14,148 bases of DNA from SHZL01 sp031362985 (GCA_031362985.1 JANLTO010000086.1:1-14148), one strand, 5' to 3'. Numbered from the stretch's first letter, positions 1-6,732 are shown. Made by a program: numbers and translations. Notes: generated by a model from the sequence alone, not told the origin.

Positions 1-113
1 TAATTGGCGCGTGTTGGGGTGGGGGTTGGGCGCCGCCGCTGGGTCGCCGATTAATTTGGGTTCTTTTAATTGGGGTTCACAGTCTGGTCCCTGCGTGTTT
101 ACTCGCCCCCCGG

Positions 114-141
114 ACTCTGACCCCGTCACTCTGACCCCGTC
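114..141 (-). repeat. Tandem GGGGTCAGAG repeat at the nat stop codon
   Basis: On the plus strand the 14-bp unit ACTCTGACCCCGTC occurs twice back to back (114-127 and 128-141). On the minus strand this places GGGGTCAGAG at 124-115 and 138-129. The unit shares its core with the three inverted-repeat elements inside the plus-strand genes at 2284-2381, 4104-4198 and 5664-5781. The TGA stop of nat (142-140) overlaps the first repeat by two bases, so the repeat supplies or immediately follows the stop. No inverted partner was found within 1-113, so this is either a half element, a decayed copy, or one whose partner lies left of the window. Nothing else was recognised in 1-113. Confidence 0.8.
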
Positions 142-940
142 ACTGGCCGAAAAGCGCTTCGTGACGGGCGGTGATCCGTTCCCACAGGTCGGCAACTTCG
201 GGAACATCGAGACCAAACCGGGCGCGAAGGGATTCAAGCAACTCCTGAGGAGAGTGGATTAGCCACTCGCGCTTTCCACCGGGTGTGACTTGCTTGGCCA
301 CTCGTCCGACTTGGATGTCGTAGCCGTGCGGTGCGAACCTTTGACAGGTCAGGCTCTGGACAAAAGGCGAATCCGGCGAGCAGCTTAACCAGGCGCATTT
401 TTCTGCAAACAGGCTCTCGTCCGCCGGGCCATGACGGAAATCGTAGGAATCGGCAGCGCCGCCTGCATGGTTGTGAAATCGCCAGCAATCACCCAACTGC
501 TCCAGTGAATATGAAAAACCGCGCTGCTCAAACCGATGCGGTCGCAAGGGCACCGGCTCAAACGCCCCATCCCCGAAGCCTACGTCGGCTATCCACGGTT
601 CATCCAACTGCACGCACAACACCAGGTGATTGCCAAACGCAGCATCTCCTCGCTCTGCACGCCGCACGCCGCCGGTCATACGCATCACCGTAAAGCCGGT
701 TTCCAACAGTGCCCACTCCAGCAGGCCATTCATTTCATAGCACCAACCGCCACGAGCCTGGTCAACGATTTTAGTGTAGATGTGCTGTATGTCCAGATCC
801 ACTGGCCGCTGCAGTTGCACGTCCAGGTTTTCGTACGGAATAGACAGCAGGTGCTGGCGGTGCATCTGCTTTAGCGTGTCAAGGTCAGGCGCCGGCTTGC
901 CGATGAAGCCGATGCGTTGCAGGTAGGCAGCAAGATTCAC
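140..940 (-). CDS. nat: Arylamine N-acetyltransferase (NAT)
   Basis: This enzyme family transfers an acetyl group from acetyl-CoA to arylamines, arylhydrazines and related substrates in the cytoplasm, by a ping-pong mechanism through an active-site cysteine. The 266-residue product shows the complete triad: Cys67 in RGGWCYEMN, His105 in GNHLVLC and Asp119 in ADVGFGDG. The early SIPYENLD motif is also typical. Length is slightly under the usual 270-280 residues. The GTG start at 940 was chosen because NLAAYLQRIGF matches the usual NAT N-terminus, while the longer open frame runs back into mazF. Only a weak GGA precedes it. It lies 26 bp after mazF on the same strand, so it may be read from the mazEF promoter. 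Its TGA stop abuts a tandem GGGGTCAGAG repeat, so its last residues (ITARHEALFGQ) may have been trimmed or reset by the repeat. The physiological substrate cannot be inferred. Confidence 0.95.
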   Translation of the reverse strand: MNLAAYLQRIGFIGKPAPDLDTLKQMHRQHLLSIPYENLDVQLQRPVDLDIQHIYTKIVDQARGGWCYEMNGLLEWALLETGFTVMRMTGGVRRAERGDAAFGNHLVLCVQLDEPWIADVGFGDGAFEPVPLRPHRFEQRGFSYSLEQLGDCWRFHNHAGGAADSYDFRHGPADESLFAEKCAWLSCSPDSPFVQSLTCQRFAPHGYDIQVGRVAKQVTPGGKREWLIHSPQELLESLRARFGLDVPEVADLWERITARHEALFGQ

Positions 941-966
941 AGTTTTTCCATTTTGGGTTCGCCATT

Positions 967-1332
967 TCAGGATTCGATGAATCGCTCGATCACCTCGTCC
1001 GCGCCAATCAGGGGAATAAGGCGCAGAAGGACCTGTTCGAGCACCCCCGGTTCGGCGGCAGCAATGAGCTTCGCCTGGCGATCCTTCCAGGAGCGCGTCT
1101 GCACCAGATTGGCGGCAACCACTGATGGTCGATCCAGGTTGCCGACGGGCACCTCGGTTGGGACCCCGCGAATGCTGCTGCTGATCGGGCAACAAATCAG
1201 CAATCCGGTTTTCCGGTTGTATGCCTTCGAGGACAGGACCAGGGCCGGCCGGTATGTGCCCATCTCCTTGCCCTTTGGGGGTTCAAAATCCAGCCAAATT
1301 ATGTCATTTCTCCCCGGAACGAACTGAGCCAT
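967..1332 (-). CDS. mazF: MazF/PemK-family toxin, mRNA endoribonuclease
   Basis: This is a 121-residue toxin of the MazF/PemK/ChpB family, whose members are ribosome-independent endoribonucleases that cut single-stranded mRNA at short motifs and are neutralised by a cognate MazE. The N-terminal pattern GRNDIIWLDFEPPKGKE followed by TYRPALVLS (Arg28, Pro29) is the family signature. CPISSSIRGVPTEVPV follows and covers the usual conserved Ser/Thr region. The ATG at 1332 shares its A with the mazE stop in a TGATG junction, which implies translational coupling. An in-frame TTG directly before it is less likely to be the start. Length matches the family and no disruption is seen, so the toxin is probably functional. 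Its cleavage specificity cannot be read from the sequence. Confidence 0.95.
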   Translation of the reverse strand: MAQFVPGRNDIIWLDFEPPKGKEMGTYRPALVLSSKAYNRKTGLLICCPISSSIRGVPTEVPVGNLDRPSVVAANLVQTRSWKDRQAKLIAAAEPGVLEQVLLRLIPLIGADEVIERFIES

Positions 1333-1595
1333 CAATCCCCCAGTTCCTTGGCCGAGACTGGAGTTAACTCGTCCGCGTGGGCTGTTTCGGGGTTCAGTCC
1401 GACCAGGAGGTCTGCTTCGCAGAAAGGTAACTTGAGACGTTTGGGCATGCTGCGTTTTCGGGCTTCGATCACAATTCTGTTTTCCGTTACTTCCATGGTT
1501 ACTGGGGTGTTGATCTCAAGCCTCGCTTCATTCAGGAGTTTTTTGGGTATGCGTACTGCTGCACTGTTGCCCCAGCGTTTGATTTCGGATTGCAT
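1332..1595 (-). CDS. mazE: MazE-family antitoxin, AbrB-type DNA-binding protein
   Basis: This 87-residue protein starts with MQSEIKRWGNSAAVRIPKKL, a textbook MazE/ChpS N-terminus of the SpoVT-AbrB swapped-hairpin fold (about residues 1-46). The acidic C-terminal half is the part that in this family wraps around and inhibits MazF. MazE proteins bind DNA and repress their own operon. The ATG at 1595 has a clear GGAG ribosome-binding site at 1607-1604, eight bases upstream. A 30-bp imperfect palindrome lies just beyond, at 1608-1637, and is the probable operator. The stop TGA overlaps the mazF ATG by one base. Confidence 0.94.
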   Translation of the reverse strand: MQSEIKRWGNSAAVRIPKKLLNEARLEINTPVTMEVTENRIVIEARKRSMPKRLKLPFCEADLLVGLNPETAHADELTPVSAKELGD

Positions 1596-1607
1596 CAGAC
1601 AGGCTCC

Positions 1608-1637
1608 ATAATGTATCTACAATAGTAGACACATTAT
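1608..1637 (-). promoter_or_regulatory. Palindromic operator upstream of mazEF
   Basis: Arm ATAATGTATCTAC (1608-1620) is matched by GTAGACACATTAT (1625-1637) with one mismatch across 13 bp and a 4-base spacer. It lies immediately upstream of the mazE ribosome-binding site. MazE and MazE-MazF complexes are known to bind palindromes at this position, so this is the likely autoregulatory operator. On the minus strand a GATAAT at 1638-1633 could be a -10 element, but no good -35 was found, so the exact promoter is uncertain. Confidence 0.75.
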
Positions 1638-1834
1638 CACACAACGCCGGGAGCTAACAGCGGGAGCCATCCTAAACCAGAGCTTGAGGGACTTGTGATG
1701 GAACGCATAGAGGTAATGGCCTTGAAGATGTGTAGGAAAAATGATGTGTCACATCCGACGCAAACAGGCGCTTGCGGAATCAATTGAAGGGTTGTGCCGC
1801 GGACCTGTGGCAGAATAGACGCGCACAAAACCAA

Positions 1835-1849
1835 ATGCGCCCGGCGCAT
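1835..1849 (+). promoter_or_regulatory. Short perfect dyad before the first TolB/TPR gene
   Basis: ATGCGCC-C-GGCGCAT forms a perfect 7-bp dyad with a single central base, ending 14 bases before the ATG at 1864. It could be a regulator-binding site or could affect translation initiation. No convincing -35/-10 pair was recognised in the 226-bp divergent gap between mazE and this gene (1638-1863), and no other structure was seen there. Confidence 0.35.
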
Positions 1850-1863
1850 AAGGCAATCACTGC

Positions 1864-3762
1864 ATGAGCCTGTTTGAGGAACTGAAACGAAGAAACGTGT
1901 TCCGCGTGAGTATTGCCTACCTGGTGCTCGGTTGGGTTTTGCTACAGGTCACCGGTGCGGTCGTGCCCATCCTGCAATTACCGGATTGGGTTGCCCGCTT
2001 TGTTTTGTTGATGCTGCTGATCGGCTTTCCCCTCGTTCTCATCTTTGCCTGGGCCTTTGAGCTCACACCCGAGGGTATCAGGCGCGAAAAGGACATCGAT
2101 CGTACACAATCCATCACGCCACAGACCGGGCGCAAGCTGGACCGGGTGATTATTGGCTGCCTGGCGTTGGCGGTGGTCTTGCTTTTGGCCGATCGGTTTT
2201 GGGACAGGGAAAAGGTGCCAGCTCCCATTTCCGCCAGTTCCGCTGATAGGGTAACTCCTGTCTCAGAGGCTGAAGCGGCAAATGAACAAACGGGGTCAGA
2301 ACAAACGGGGTCAGAGAACCATTTTGCGAAGACGACGGCGCGAGACGGCACCGTCCAGTCAGAAAATGGTTCTCTGACCCCAGTAGAATCAGCTGAAATC
2401 TCCGTCGCCGTCCTGCCCTTCGTCAACATGAGCGACGATGCGAGTAACGAATATTTCTCCGATGGCATCTCCGAGGAACTGCTGAACGTGCTGGTACGGG
2501 TCAAAGGCTTGCGCGTGCCGTCGCGCACCTCCTCGTTTAGCTTCAAAGGCACGGACAAGAAGATCAACCAGATTGGCAAGGAACTCCAGGTGGATCACGT
2601 GCTGGAAGGCAGTGTGCGCAAGGCCGGCGACCGCATCCGCGTGACGGCACAGTTGATCGACGTCAGCACCGATACGCATCTCTGGTCGGAAACCTACACG
2701 CGTAAAGTGGATGACATTTTCGCGGTGCAGGATGAAATCGCCCAGGCCATAGTCAGCGCGCTCAAAGTGACCTTGAGTGGCGCCGAGCAAAGCTCACTGG
2801 CACAGCATTCCACCGACAATGTCGAGGCCTACAACAAGTACCTGCTAGGCCGGCATTTGTGGAGCCAGCGCACCAAGCAGTCCTTGCTGGTTGCAGTGGA
2901 ACCGCTGCAGCAAGCCGTGGCGCTCGATCCCCAATTTGACCAGGCTTGGGCAGCGTTGGCTGATACCTATGTCCTTCTTCCGGAATATCGCGCCGGTTCG
3001 ATCGTGGAGTTCATTCCCGAAGCCCGGAAAGCAGCCGAGCGGGCGCTGGCAATCAATCCAGACTCAGCCCGAGCACTGACCACTCAGGCTTACATCAAGG
3101 CCATGTACGAATACGACTTTGCCGGGGCCAATGCCGATTTTGCCCGTGCCGTTGAATTGGAACCCGGCTACGCTACGGGCCATCAGTGGTTTGCCGAAAT
3201 CCTTGCCGCGCAACGGCGCACAGACGAGGCACTGGAGCAAATCGAGCTGGCCATTGAAGCCGATCCGCTTTCAGCCGTCATAGCGCATATCAAAGGCTGG
3301 ATCCTGATGTATACCGGGCGCACCGACGAGGCGCTCGCGCAGTACCAGGCAGCGCGCGCGCTGAATCCGCTGATGCCAACAATCCTTGGCAACATGGTGA
3401 CTTTGAACCTCATGCGTGGTGAATACCAAACAGCCCGGTTGCTGTCTGCGGAACTCGGCCAGATACTCAATACTGACCAGGCCCCCGACCTGGCGCTGAT
3501 TGACGCCATGGAAAATCCGGCGCTTAAGGATCATGCAGTGAAATTGATCCAGCAATGGCCGGATGTCTACGATGGCGCCATGGACCGGGCGCTCAGTCTG
3601 GCCTTGTTGGGCGAGTACGAACTGGCGCTGGACAACCTCGAGAAGGCTTTTGCCGCGGGTGATCCTTACGCCATCCACATGAACCGCCTTTCCCTGTATG
3701 ACCCGCTGCGCAATGACCCGCGCTTCCAGGCCCTGCTGCAAAAGATGAATCTCTGGCCATGA
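1864..3762 (+). CDS. Membrane-anchored TolB/FlgO-like domain and TPR protein, copy 1
   Basis: This 632-residue protein starts with MSLFEELKRRNVFRVSIAYL, a conserved start in proteobacterial TolB-like/TPR proteins often annotated as adenylate-cyclase-associated. Hydrophobic segments lie at about 17-37, 44-65 and 95-111. A low-complexity linker (about 115-178) leads to a TolB N-terminal/FlgO-like domain at about 178-303, with VAVLPFVNMS, YFSDGISEELLNVL, LRVPSRTSSFSFKG, VLEGSVRKAGDRIRVTAQLI and HLWSETY. TPR-like helices fill about 318-625. No cyclase catalytic domain is present. A scaffold or envelope-associated role fits, but no function is established. It overlaps the next gene by ATGA at 3759, and that gene is a paralog. 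The linker at residues 141-173 is encoded by an inverted-repeat element (2284-2381). Only a weak AAGG precedes the ATG. The family call is firm; the function is unknown. Confidence 0.9.
   Translation: MSLFEELKRRNVFRVSIAYLVLGWVLLQVTGAVVPILQLPDWVARFVLLMLLIGFPLVLIFAWAFELTPEGIRREKDIDRTQSITPQTGRKLDRVIIGCLALAVVLLLADRFWDREKVPAPISASSADRVTPVSEAEAANEQTGSEQTGSENHFAKTTARDGTVQSENGSLTPVESAEISVAVLPFVNMSDDASNEYFSDGISEELLNVLVRVKGLRVPSRTSSFSFKGTDKKINQIGKELQVDHVLEGSVRKAGDRIRVTAQLIDVSTDTHLWSETYTRKVDDIFAVQDEIAQAIVSALKVTLSGAEQSSLAQHSTDNVEAYNKYLLGRHLWSQRTKQSLLVAVEPLQQAVALDPQFDQAWAALADTYVLLPEYRAGSIVEFIPEARKAAERALAINPDSARALTTQAYIKAMYEYDFAGANADFARAVELEPGYATGHQWFAEILAAQRRTDEALEQIELAIEADPLSAVIAHIKGWILMYTGRTDEALAQYQAARALNPLMPTILGNMVTLNLMRGEYQTARLLSAELGQILNTDQAPDLALIDAMENPALKDHAVKLIQQWPDVYDGAMDRALSLALLGEYELALDNLEKAFAAGDPYAIHMNRLSLYDPLRNDPRFQALLQKMNLWP
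2284..2381 (+). repeat. GGGGTCAGAG inverted-repeat element inside copy 1
   Basis: Two perfect 19-bp arms, GGGGTCAGAGAACCATTTT (2307-2325) and its exact complement (2363-2381), flank a 37-base loop. The loop contains a small inner GACGG/CCGTC dyad. The left arm is preceded by a 15-bp tandem duplication, GAACAAACGGGGTCA, at 2284-2298 and 2299-2313, which puts a second GGGG motif 15 bp outside the core. The element core is 75 bp and is read in frame, giving TGSENHF at one end and NGSLTP at the other. It lies between the third hydrophobic segment and the TolB domain. The shared core with 114-141, 4104-4198 and 5664-5781 marks it as a dispersed family. Confidence 0.9.
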
Positions 3763-5660
3763 GTTTTATCGGCGAGCTGAAGCGCAGAAACGTGTTCCGC
3801 GTGGCCGCGGCCTACGCGCTGGCGGCATGGGTGCTGCTACAGGCGATTGATTTCGTACTCGACGCCATCTCTGCGCCCAACTGGATCTTGCAGGTTTTCA
3901 TCATGGCCGCCGCGGCTGGCTTCGTGATTGTACTGGTGTTCTCCTGGGTGTTCGAAATGACCCCTGAGGGCATCAAGCGTGAAAGAGAGATCGACCGCAC
4001 GCAGTCCATCACTCCGCAAACCGGGCGCAAGCTGGACCGGGTGATTATTGCGTTCCTGGCTGTAGCGGTGGTGATGCTGTTGGCCGATCGTTTCATCGAA
4101 AAGGGGCCGGAAATGGGGTCAGAGCCCTTTTCCGGCACCGCAAACCCAAACCATGTCTCATTGGTCGAAGGGGAAAAGGGCTCTGACCCCATTTCCGCCA
4201 TTTCCGCCCCGGCATCACCATCAGAAAAATCCATCGCCGTCCTGCCCTTCGCCGATCTCAGCCAGGCTCACGACCAGGAATGGTTTGCTGATGGCCTGGC
4301 CGAGGAAATCCTCAATACCCTGGCCAAGACGCCTGACTTGCTGGTCGTGTCGCGCACCTCTTCCTTCCGTTACAAGAAGAGCGAGCTCGACCTGCCCCAG
4401 ATGGCTGCCGAATTGGGCGTGGCGCATATCCTCGAAGGCTCGGTACGCAGCTCCGGCAATCGAATCCGCGTCACCGCACAGTTGATCCGCGCCAGCGACG
4501 GTTTTCACCTGTGGTCGGAGAACTATGATCGCGATGTCGCCGACATGATTGCCATCCAGGAAGACCTGGCACTGAACATTGCCCAGGCACTGGAGACCAC
4601 CATGGATCCCGCCGCACTGGCCAAAATGACCAGCGCCGGAACGCGTTCGGTCCCGGCCTATCAGGAGTATCTGAAGGGCTTGAGCCTGCAAGCCAATGCC
4701 GCATTCAAGACGAATCCAAGGCAGAGCTATCTCGAAGCCTATGAGCACTTTGAGCAGGCCCGCACCATTGATCCCAACTTCTCTGCCGCATACCTGATGG
4801 CGGGGGATTTTTGGCTGACCCAGCTGTCGCCCTCGCGTACCGACAGCGACTTGACCGAGCTTGAACCTTTGCAAATGGCCGCCAAATTCAGCGAACGCAT
4901 CAACCTGGCGATTGAAACCGCACCCAGCGAAGTCGACCGCACTGGCTACATGGCCAAGAGGGCACTGTTTGACCTGCGCTTGCACGAGGCCATCCGGCTG
5001 TACCACGAATACCTGAGGAATCGGCCGAACGATGAGCAGGCGTGGTTTTCTCTGGCACAGGCTGCAGCGCTCTCTTCTGAACGGGAAGTATCCGAGGAAG
5101 TGCTGGAGCACAACCGGGTGCTGGGGCAACAGGACGCAACGGCTGCCAATCTCTATGTCAATAACGCCTACGCCCTGGATAAGGCTTCCATCGGGGCAGA
5201 CTACGGTATCGAAGCCCTGACCCGCTGGCCGACGCACCAGGACATTGCGTACCAGACGCACAGAAGCCTGTTATGGGCCAGCCGCGTGGAAGAGGCGGCG
5301 CAAATGGCCGAGCGTTACCGGCAGTTGAATCCGGAAGGCAATCCCCTGGTTGATGCGCGCCAGGCCTGCGCTGAAGGGCGCCGGGGAGATGCCGAGGCCA
5401 TCCTGGCGGGACTTGACCCGGCGGATAATTACGCCCGTTCGACGCGCTGGCATATCCTGAAACTGCTCGGCCGGGAAGAGGAAGCGGCGGACGTTTTGAG
5501 CCCCTACGCCGACTCCGGGGTGCCCTACCAGATGGCCGACTGGCTCGGATATCACAAGTTCGATCCCACACCGTTTCCCGCGGTAATGGCGGTGCTGAAG
5601 CGGGAAGGGATAGACCGCCCGCCGGCCGTGGATATTCCGTTCAAGTGCCCGCGCGAGTGA
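3759..5660 (+). CDS. Membrane-anchored TolB/FlgO-like domain and TPR protein, copy 2
   Basis: This 633-residue paralog of the preceding gene has the same order: MSFIGELKRRNVFRVAAAYA start, hydrophobic segments at about 17-34, 44-65 and 95-110, a linker, a TolB/FlgO-like domain at about 157-283 (SIAVLPFADLS, WFADGLAEEILNTLAK, LLVVSRTSSFRYKK, HILEGSVRSSGNRIRVTAQLI, HLWSENYDRD), then TPR-like helical repeats to the C-terminus. Residues 69-111 are almost the same as in copy 1, and 31 bases are identical there (2125-2155 and 4020-4050). The TPR parts have diverged strongly. The ATG at 3759 overlaps the upstream stop by 4 bp. A 26-bp-arm inverted repeat (4109-4198) encodes about 30 residues of the linker. 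Molecular function is unknown; its partner may be the product of copy 1. Confidence 0.9.
   Translation: MSFIGELKRRNVFRVAAAYALAAWVLLQAIDFVLDAISAPNWILQVFIMAAAAGFVIVLVFSWVFEMTPEGIKREREIDRTQSITPQTGRKLDRVIIAFLAVAVVMLLADRFIEKGPEMGSEPFSGTANPNHVSLVEGEKGSDPISAISAPASPSEKSIAVLPFADLSQAHDQEWFADGLAEEILNTLAKTPDLLVVSRTSSFRYKKSELDLPQMAAELGVAHILEGSVRSSGNRIRVTAQLIRASDGFHLWSENYDRDVADMIAIQEDLALNIAQALETTMDPAALAKMTSAGTRSVPAYQEYLKGLSLQANAAFKTNPRQSYLEAYEHFEQARTIDPNFSAAYLMAGDFWLTQLSPSRTDSDLTELEPLQMAAKFSERINLAIETAPSEVDRTGYMAKRALFDLRLHEAIRLYHEYLRNRPNDEQAWFSLAQAAALSSEREVSEEVLEHNRVLGQQDATAANLYVNNAYALDKASIGADYGIEALTRWPTHQDIAYQTHRSLLWASRVEEAAQMAERYRQLNPEGNPLVDARQACAEGRRGDAEAILAGLDPADNYARSTRWHILKLLGREEEAADVLSPYADSGVPYQMADWLGYHKFDPTPFPAVMAVLKREGIDRPPAVDIPFKCPRE
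4104..4198 (+). repeat. GGGGTCAGAG inverted-repeat element inside copy 2
   Basis: Two perfect 26-bp arms (4109-4134 and 4173-4198) contain AAATGGGGTCAGAGCCCTTT and its complement and enclose a 38-base loop. The core is exactly 90 bp, so it preserves the frame, and encodes MGSEPF at one end and KGSDPI at the other. A second GGGG motif at 4104-4107 sits 12 bp outside the core GGGG. A 9-bp direct repeat, ATTTCCGCC, spans the right edge (4192-4200 and 4201-4209). Relative to the shared PISA-like linker motif, this copy lies upstream, whereas the copy-1 element lies downstream. That suggests two independent insertions rather than inheritance through the gene duplication. Confidence 0.92.
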
Positions 5661-6679
5661 AATGGGGTAAGAAATCGAAAAGGGGTCTGAAAAGGGGTCA
5701 GAGCCCTTTTTTCCTTTGGCTGTCGAAACTTGAACACCATTATCGAAAAAGGGCTCTGACCCCTTTACGGACCCCTTTTCGCTACGCGCTGCAGGGCACA
5801 GCCGCCCTGCTGTTTATCTCGCTCAACACCATCATCCTGTCCCTGGCCATGGGCGTGCTGGCCGTGTGCAAGCGCCTCATGCCGCCCGGACCGCTGGCCA
5901 ACGCGATCAACCGCTGGCTGTCTTGCCTCGGTGAAATTTGGGGTTCCGGTAACAATTTCGTGCTGCGGTTTTATCGCGGCATGGAATGGGATATCCGGCT
6001 GCCGGAAAACCTGGACCACGATGGCCGTTACCTGGTGCTGTGTAACCATCGGTCCTGGGTCGACATCATGGCGATGCAGTATGCCCTCAACTGGCGGGTG
6101 CCGTTTCTGCGCTTCATGCTCAAGCAGCAATTGATCTGGGTACCCTTCCTCGGCCTTGCCTGGTGGTCATTGGACTTTCCCTTCCTGCGCCGCTACAGCC
6201 GGCAGCAATTGCTGAAAAATCCGGCCTTGCGCGACAAGGACCTGGAGAACGCTGCCCGATCCTGTGAAAAGCTCAAGCACATACCGGTATCGATGATTTC
6301 TTTCCCGGAAGGCACCCGGTTCACGCCAGCCAAGCACGCGGAACAAAAGTCGCACTACCGGCACTTGCTGATGCCCCGTTATGGCGGCATCGGGCAGGTA
6401 CTGTATTCTTTCCGGGATGCACTGGACACCGTGATTGACATGACCATTTTTTATCCCGCTGGCATACCCACCTTCTGGCAGTTCATCTCCGGCCAGGTGA
6501 AGAATATTTCCCTGCACGCCAGCCTGCGACCCATTGACCCGGGCTTGCGTGGGGTTAACTTTCGCCAGGACGCAGCGGCCAACCGCCAGTTAAAGACCTG
6601 GCTGGAAGATCTGTGGGCTGAAAAAGACCAGAAACTGGAGGACGCCCGGCAAGCGCCAGGTGCTGGCAGGAAAGCCTGA
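5657..6679 (+). CDS. yihG: YihG/PlsC-type lysophospholipid acyltransferase
   Basis: The product resembles the inner-membrane YihG acyltransferases, which use acyl donors to acylate lysophosphatidic acid or related lipids. Numbered from GTG 5657 (340 residues), the hydrophobic anchor is at about 44-71, the catalytic NHRSWVD (His131, Asp136) follows, and FPEGTR is at 217-222. LKQQLIWVPFLGLAWW and DFPFLRRYSR closely match the E. coli protein. The GTG overlaps the upstream stop as GTGA, suggesting coupled translation; another in-frame GTG is at 5645. The next in-frame ATG, at 5849, would remove most of the anchor. The first 40 or so residues are therefore encoded by the inverted-repeat element (5664-5781) and have no counterpart in E. 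coli YihG, whose hydrophobic segment starts near its N-terminus. Whether this leader is tolerated or cleaved is unknown. Confidence 0.88.
   Translation: MKWGKKSKRGLKRGQSPFFLWLSKLEHHYRKRALTPLRTPFRYALQGTAALLFISLNTIILSLAMGVLAVCKRLMPPGPLANAINRWLSCLGEIWGSGNNFVLRFYRGMEWDIRLPENLDHDGRYLVLCNHRSWVDIMAMQYALNWRVPFLRFMLKQQLIWVPFLGLAWWSLDFPFLRRYSRQQLLKNPALRDKDLENAARSCEKLKHIPVSMISFPEGTRFTPAKHAEQKSHYRHLLMPRYGGIGQVLYSFRDALDTVIDMTIFYPAGIPTFWQFISGQVKNISLHASLRPIDPGLRGVNFRQDAAANRQLKTWLEDLWAEKDQKLEDARQAPGAGRKA
5664..5781 (+). repeat. GGGGTCAGAG inverted-repeat element at the acyltransferase start
   Basis: Arms at 5676-5711 and 5746-5781 pair over 36 positions with a 3-base mismatched patch (5688-5690 against 5767-5769). 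The inner 21 bp, AAAGGGGTCAGAGCCCTTTT plus one T, are perfect. The loop is 34 bases (5712-5745). Further GGGG motifs lie outside the core: 12 bp away on both arms (5682 and 5772) and again at 5664. The element begins only a few bases after the TGA of copy 2 (5658-5660). It is read through by the acyltransferase frame, giving KRGQSPFF and KRALTPL at its two ends. Confidence 0.92.
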
Positions 6680-6715
6680 AGTCATTGATAATGAACACCC
6701 TGTGCGACTCGAACT

Positions 6716-6723
6716 AAAGGGAG
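6716..6723 (+). promoter_or_regulatory. Ribosome-binding site of the small membrane protein
   Basis: AAAGGGAG ends nine bases before the GTG at 6733. It is the best Shine-Dalgarno match near this junction and the main reason for accepting the small GTG-started gene. The 53-bp gap after the acyltransferase (6680-6732) shows no terminator, so read-through from upstream is possible. Confidence 0.6.
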
Positions 6724-6732
6724 ACTGAACCC

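Noticed and set aside
11..262. Plus-strand open frame at the left edge
   Set aside because: It runs antisense through the end of nat and the repeat, has low-complexity composition and no recognisable domain.
941..1195. N-terminal extension of the NAT frame into mazF
   Set aside because: The extra residues overlap mazF in another frame and do not resemble NAT; the family start matches at GTG 940.
1637..1849. Minus-strand 70-residue open frame between mazE and the first TolB/TPR gene
   Set aside because: No ribosome-binding site or family resemblance, and it begins in the dyad beside the divergent start.
4221..5261. Long minus-strand open frame opposite the second TolB/TPR gene
   Set aside because: It is a shadow of a gene with clear conserved motifs, and its own translation shows no recognisable domain.
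2284..5781. CRISPR array
   Set aside because: The repeats are few, far apart, within genes and organised as single stem-loops, with no regular spacers and no cas genes.
5676..5781. Rho-independent terminator between the second TolB/TPR gene and the acyltransferase
   Set aside because: The 34-base loop is too long for a typical terminator, and the same type of structure occurs in the middle of the two upstream genes.
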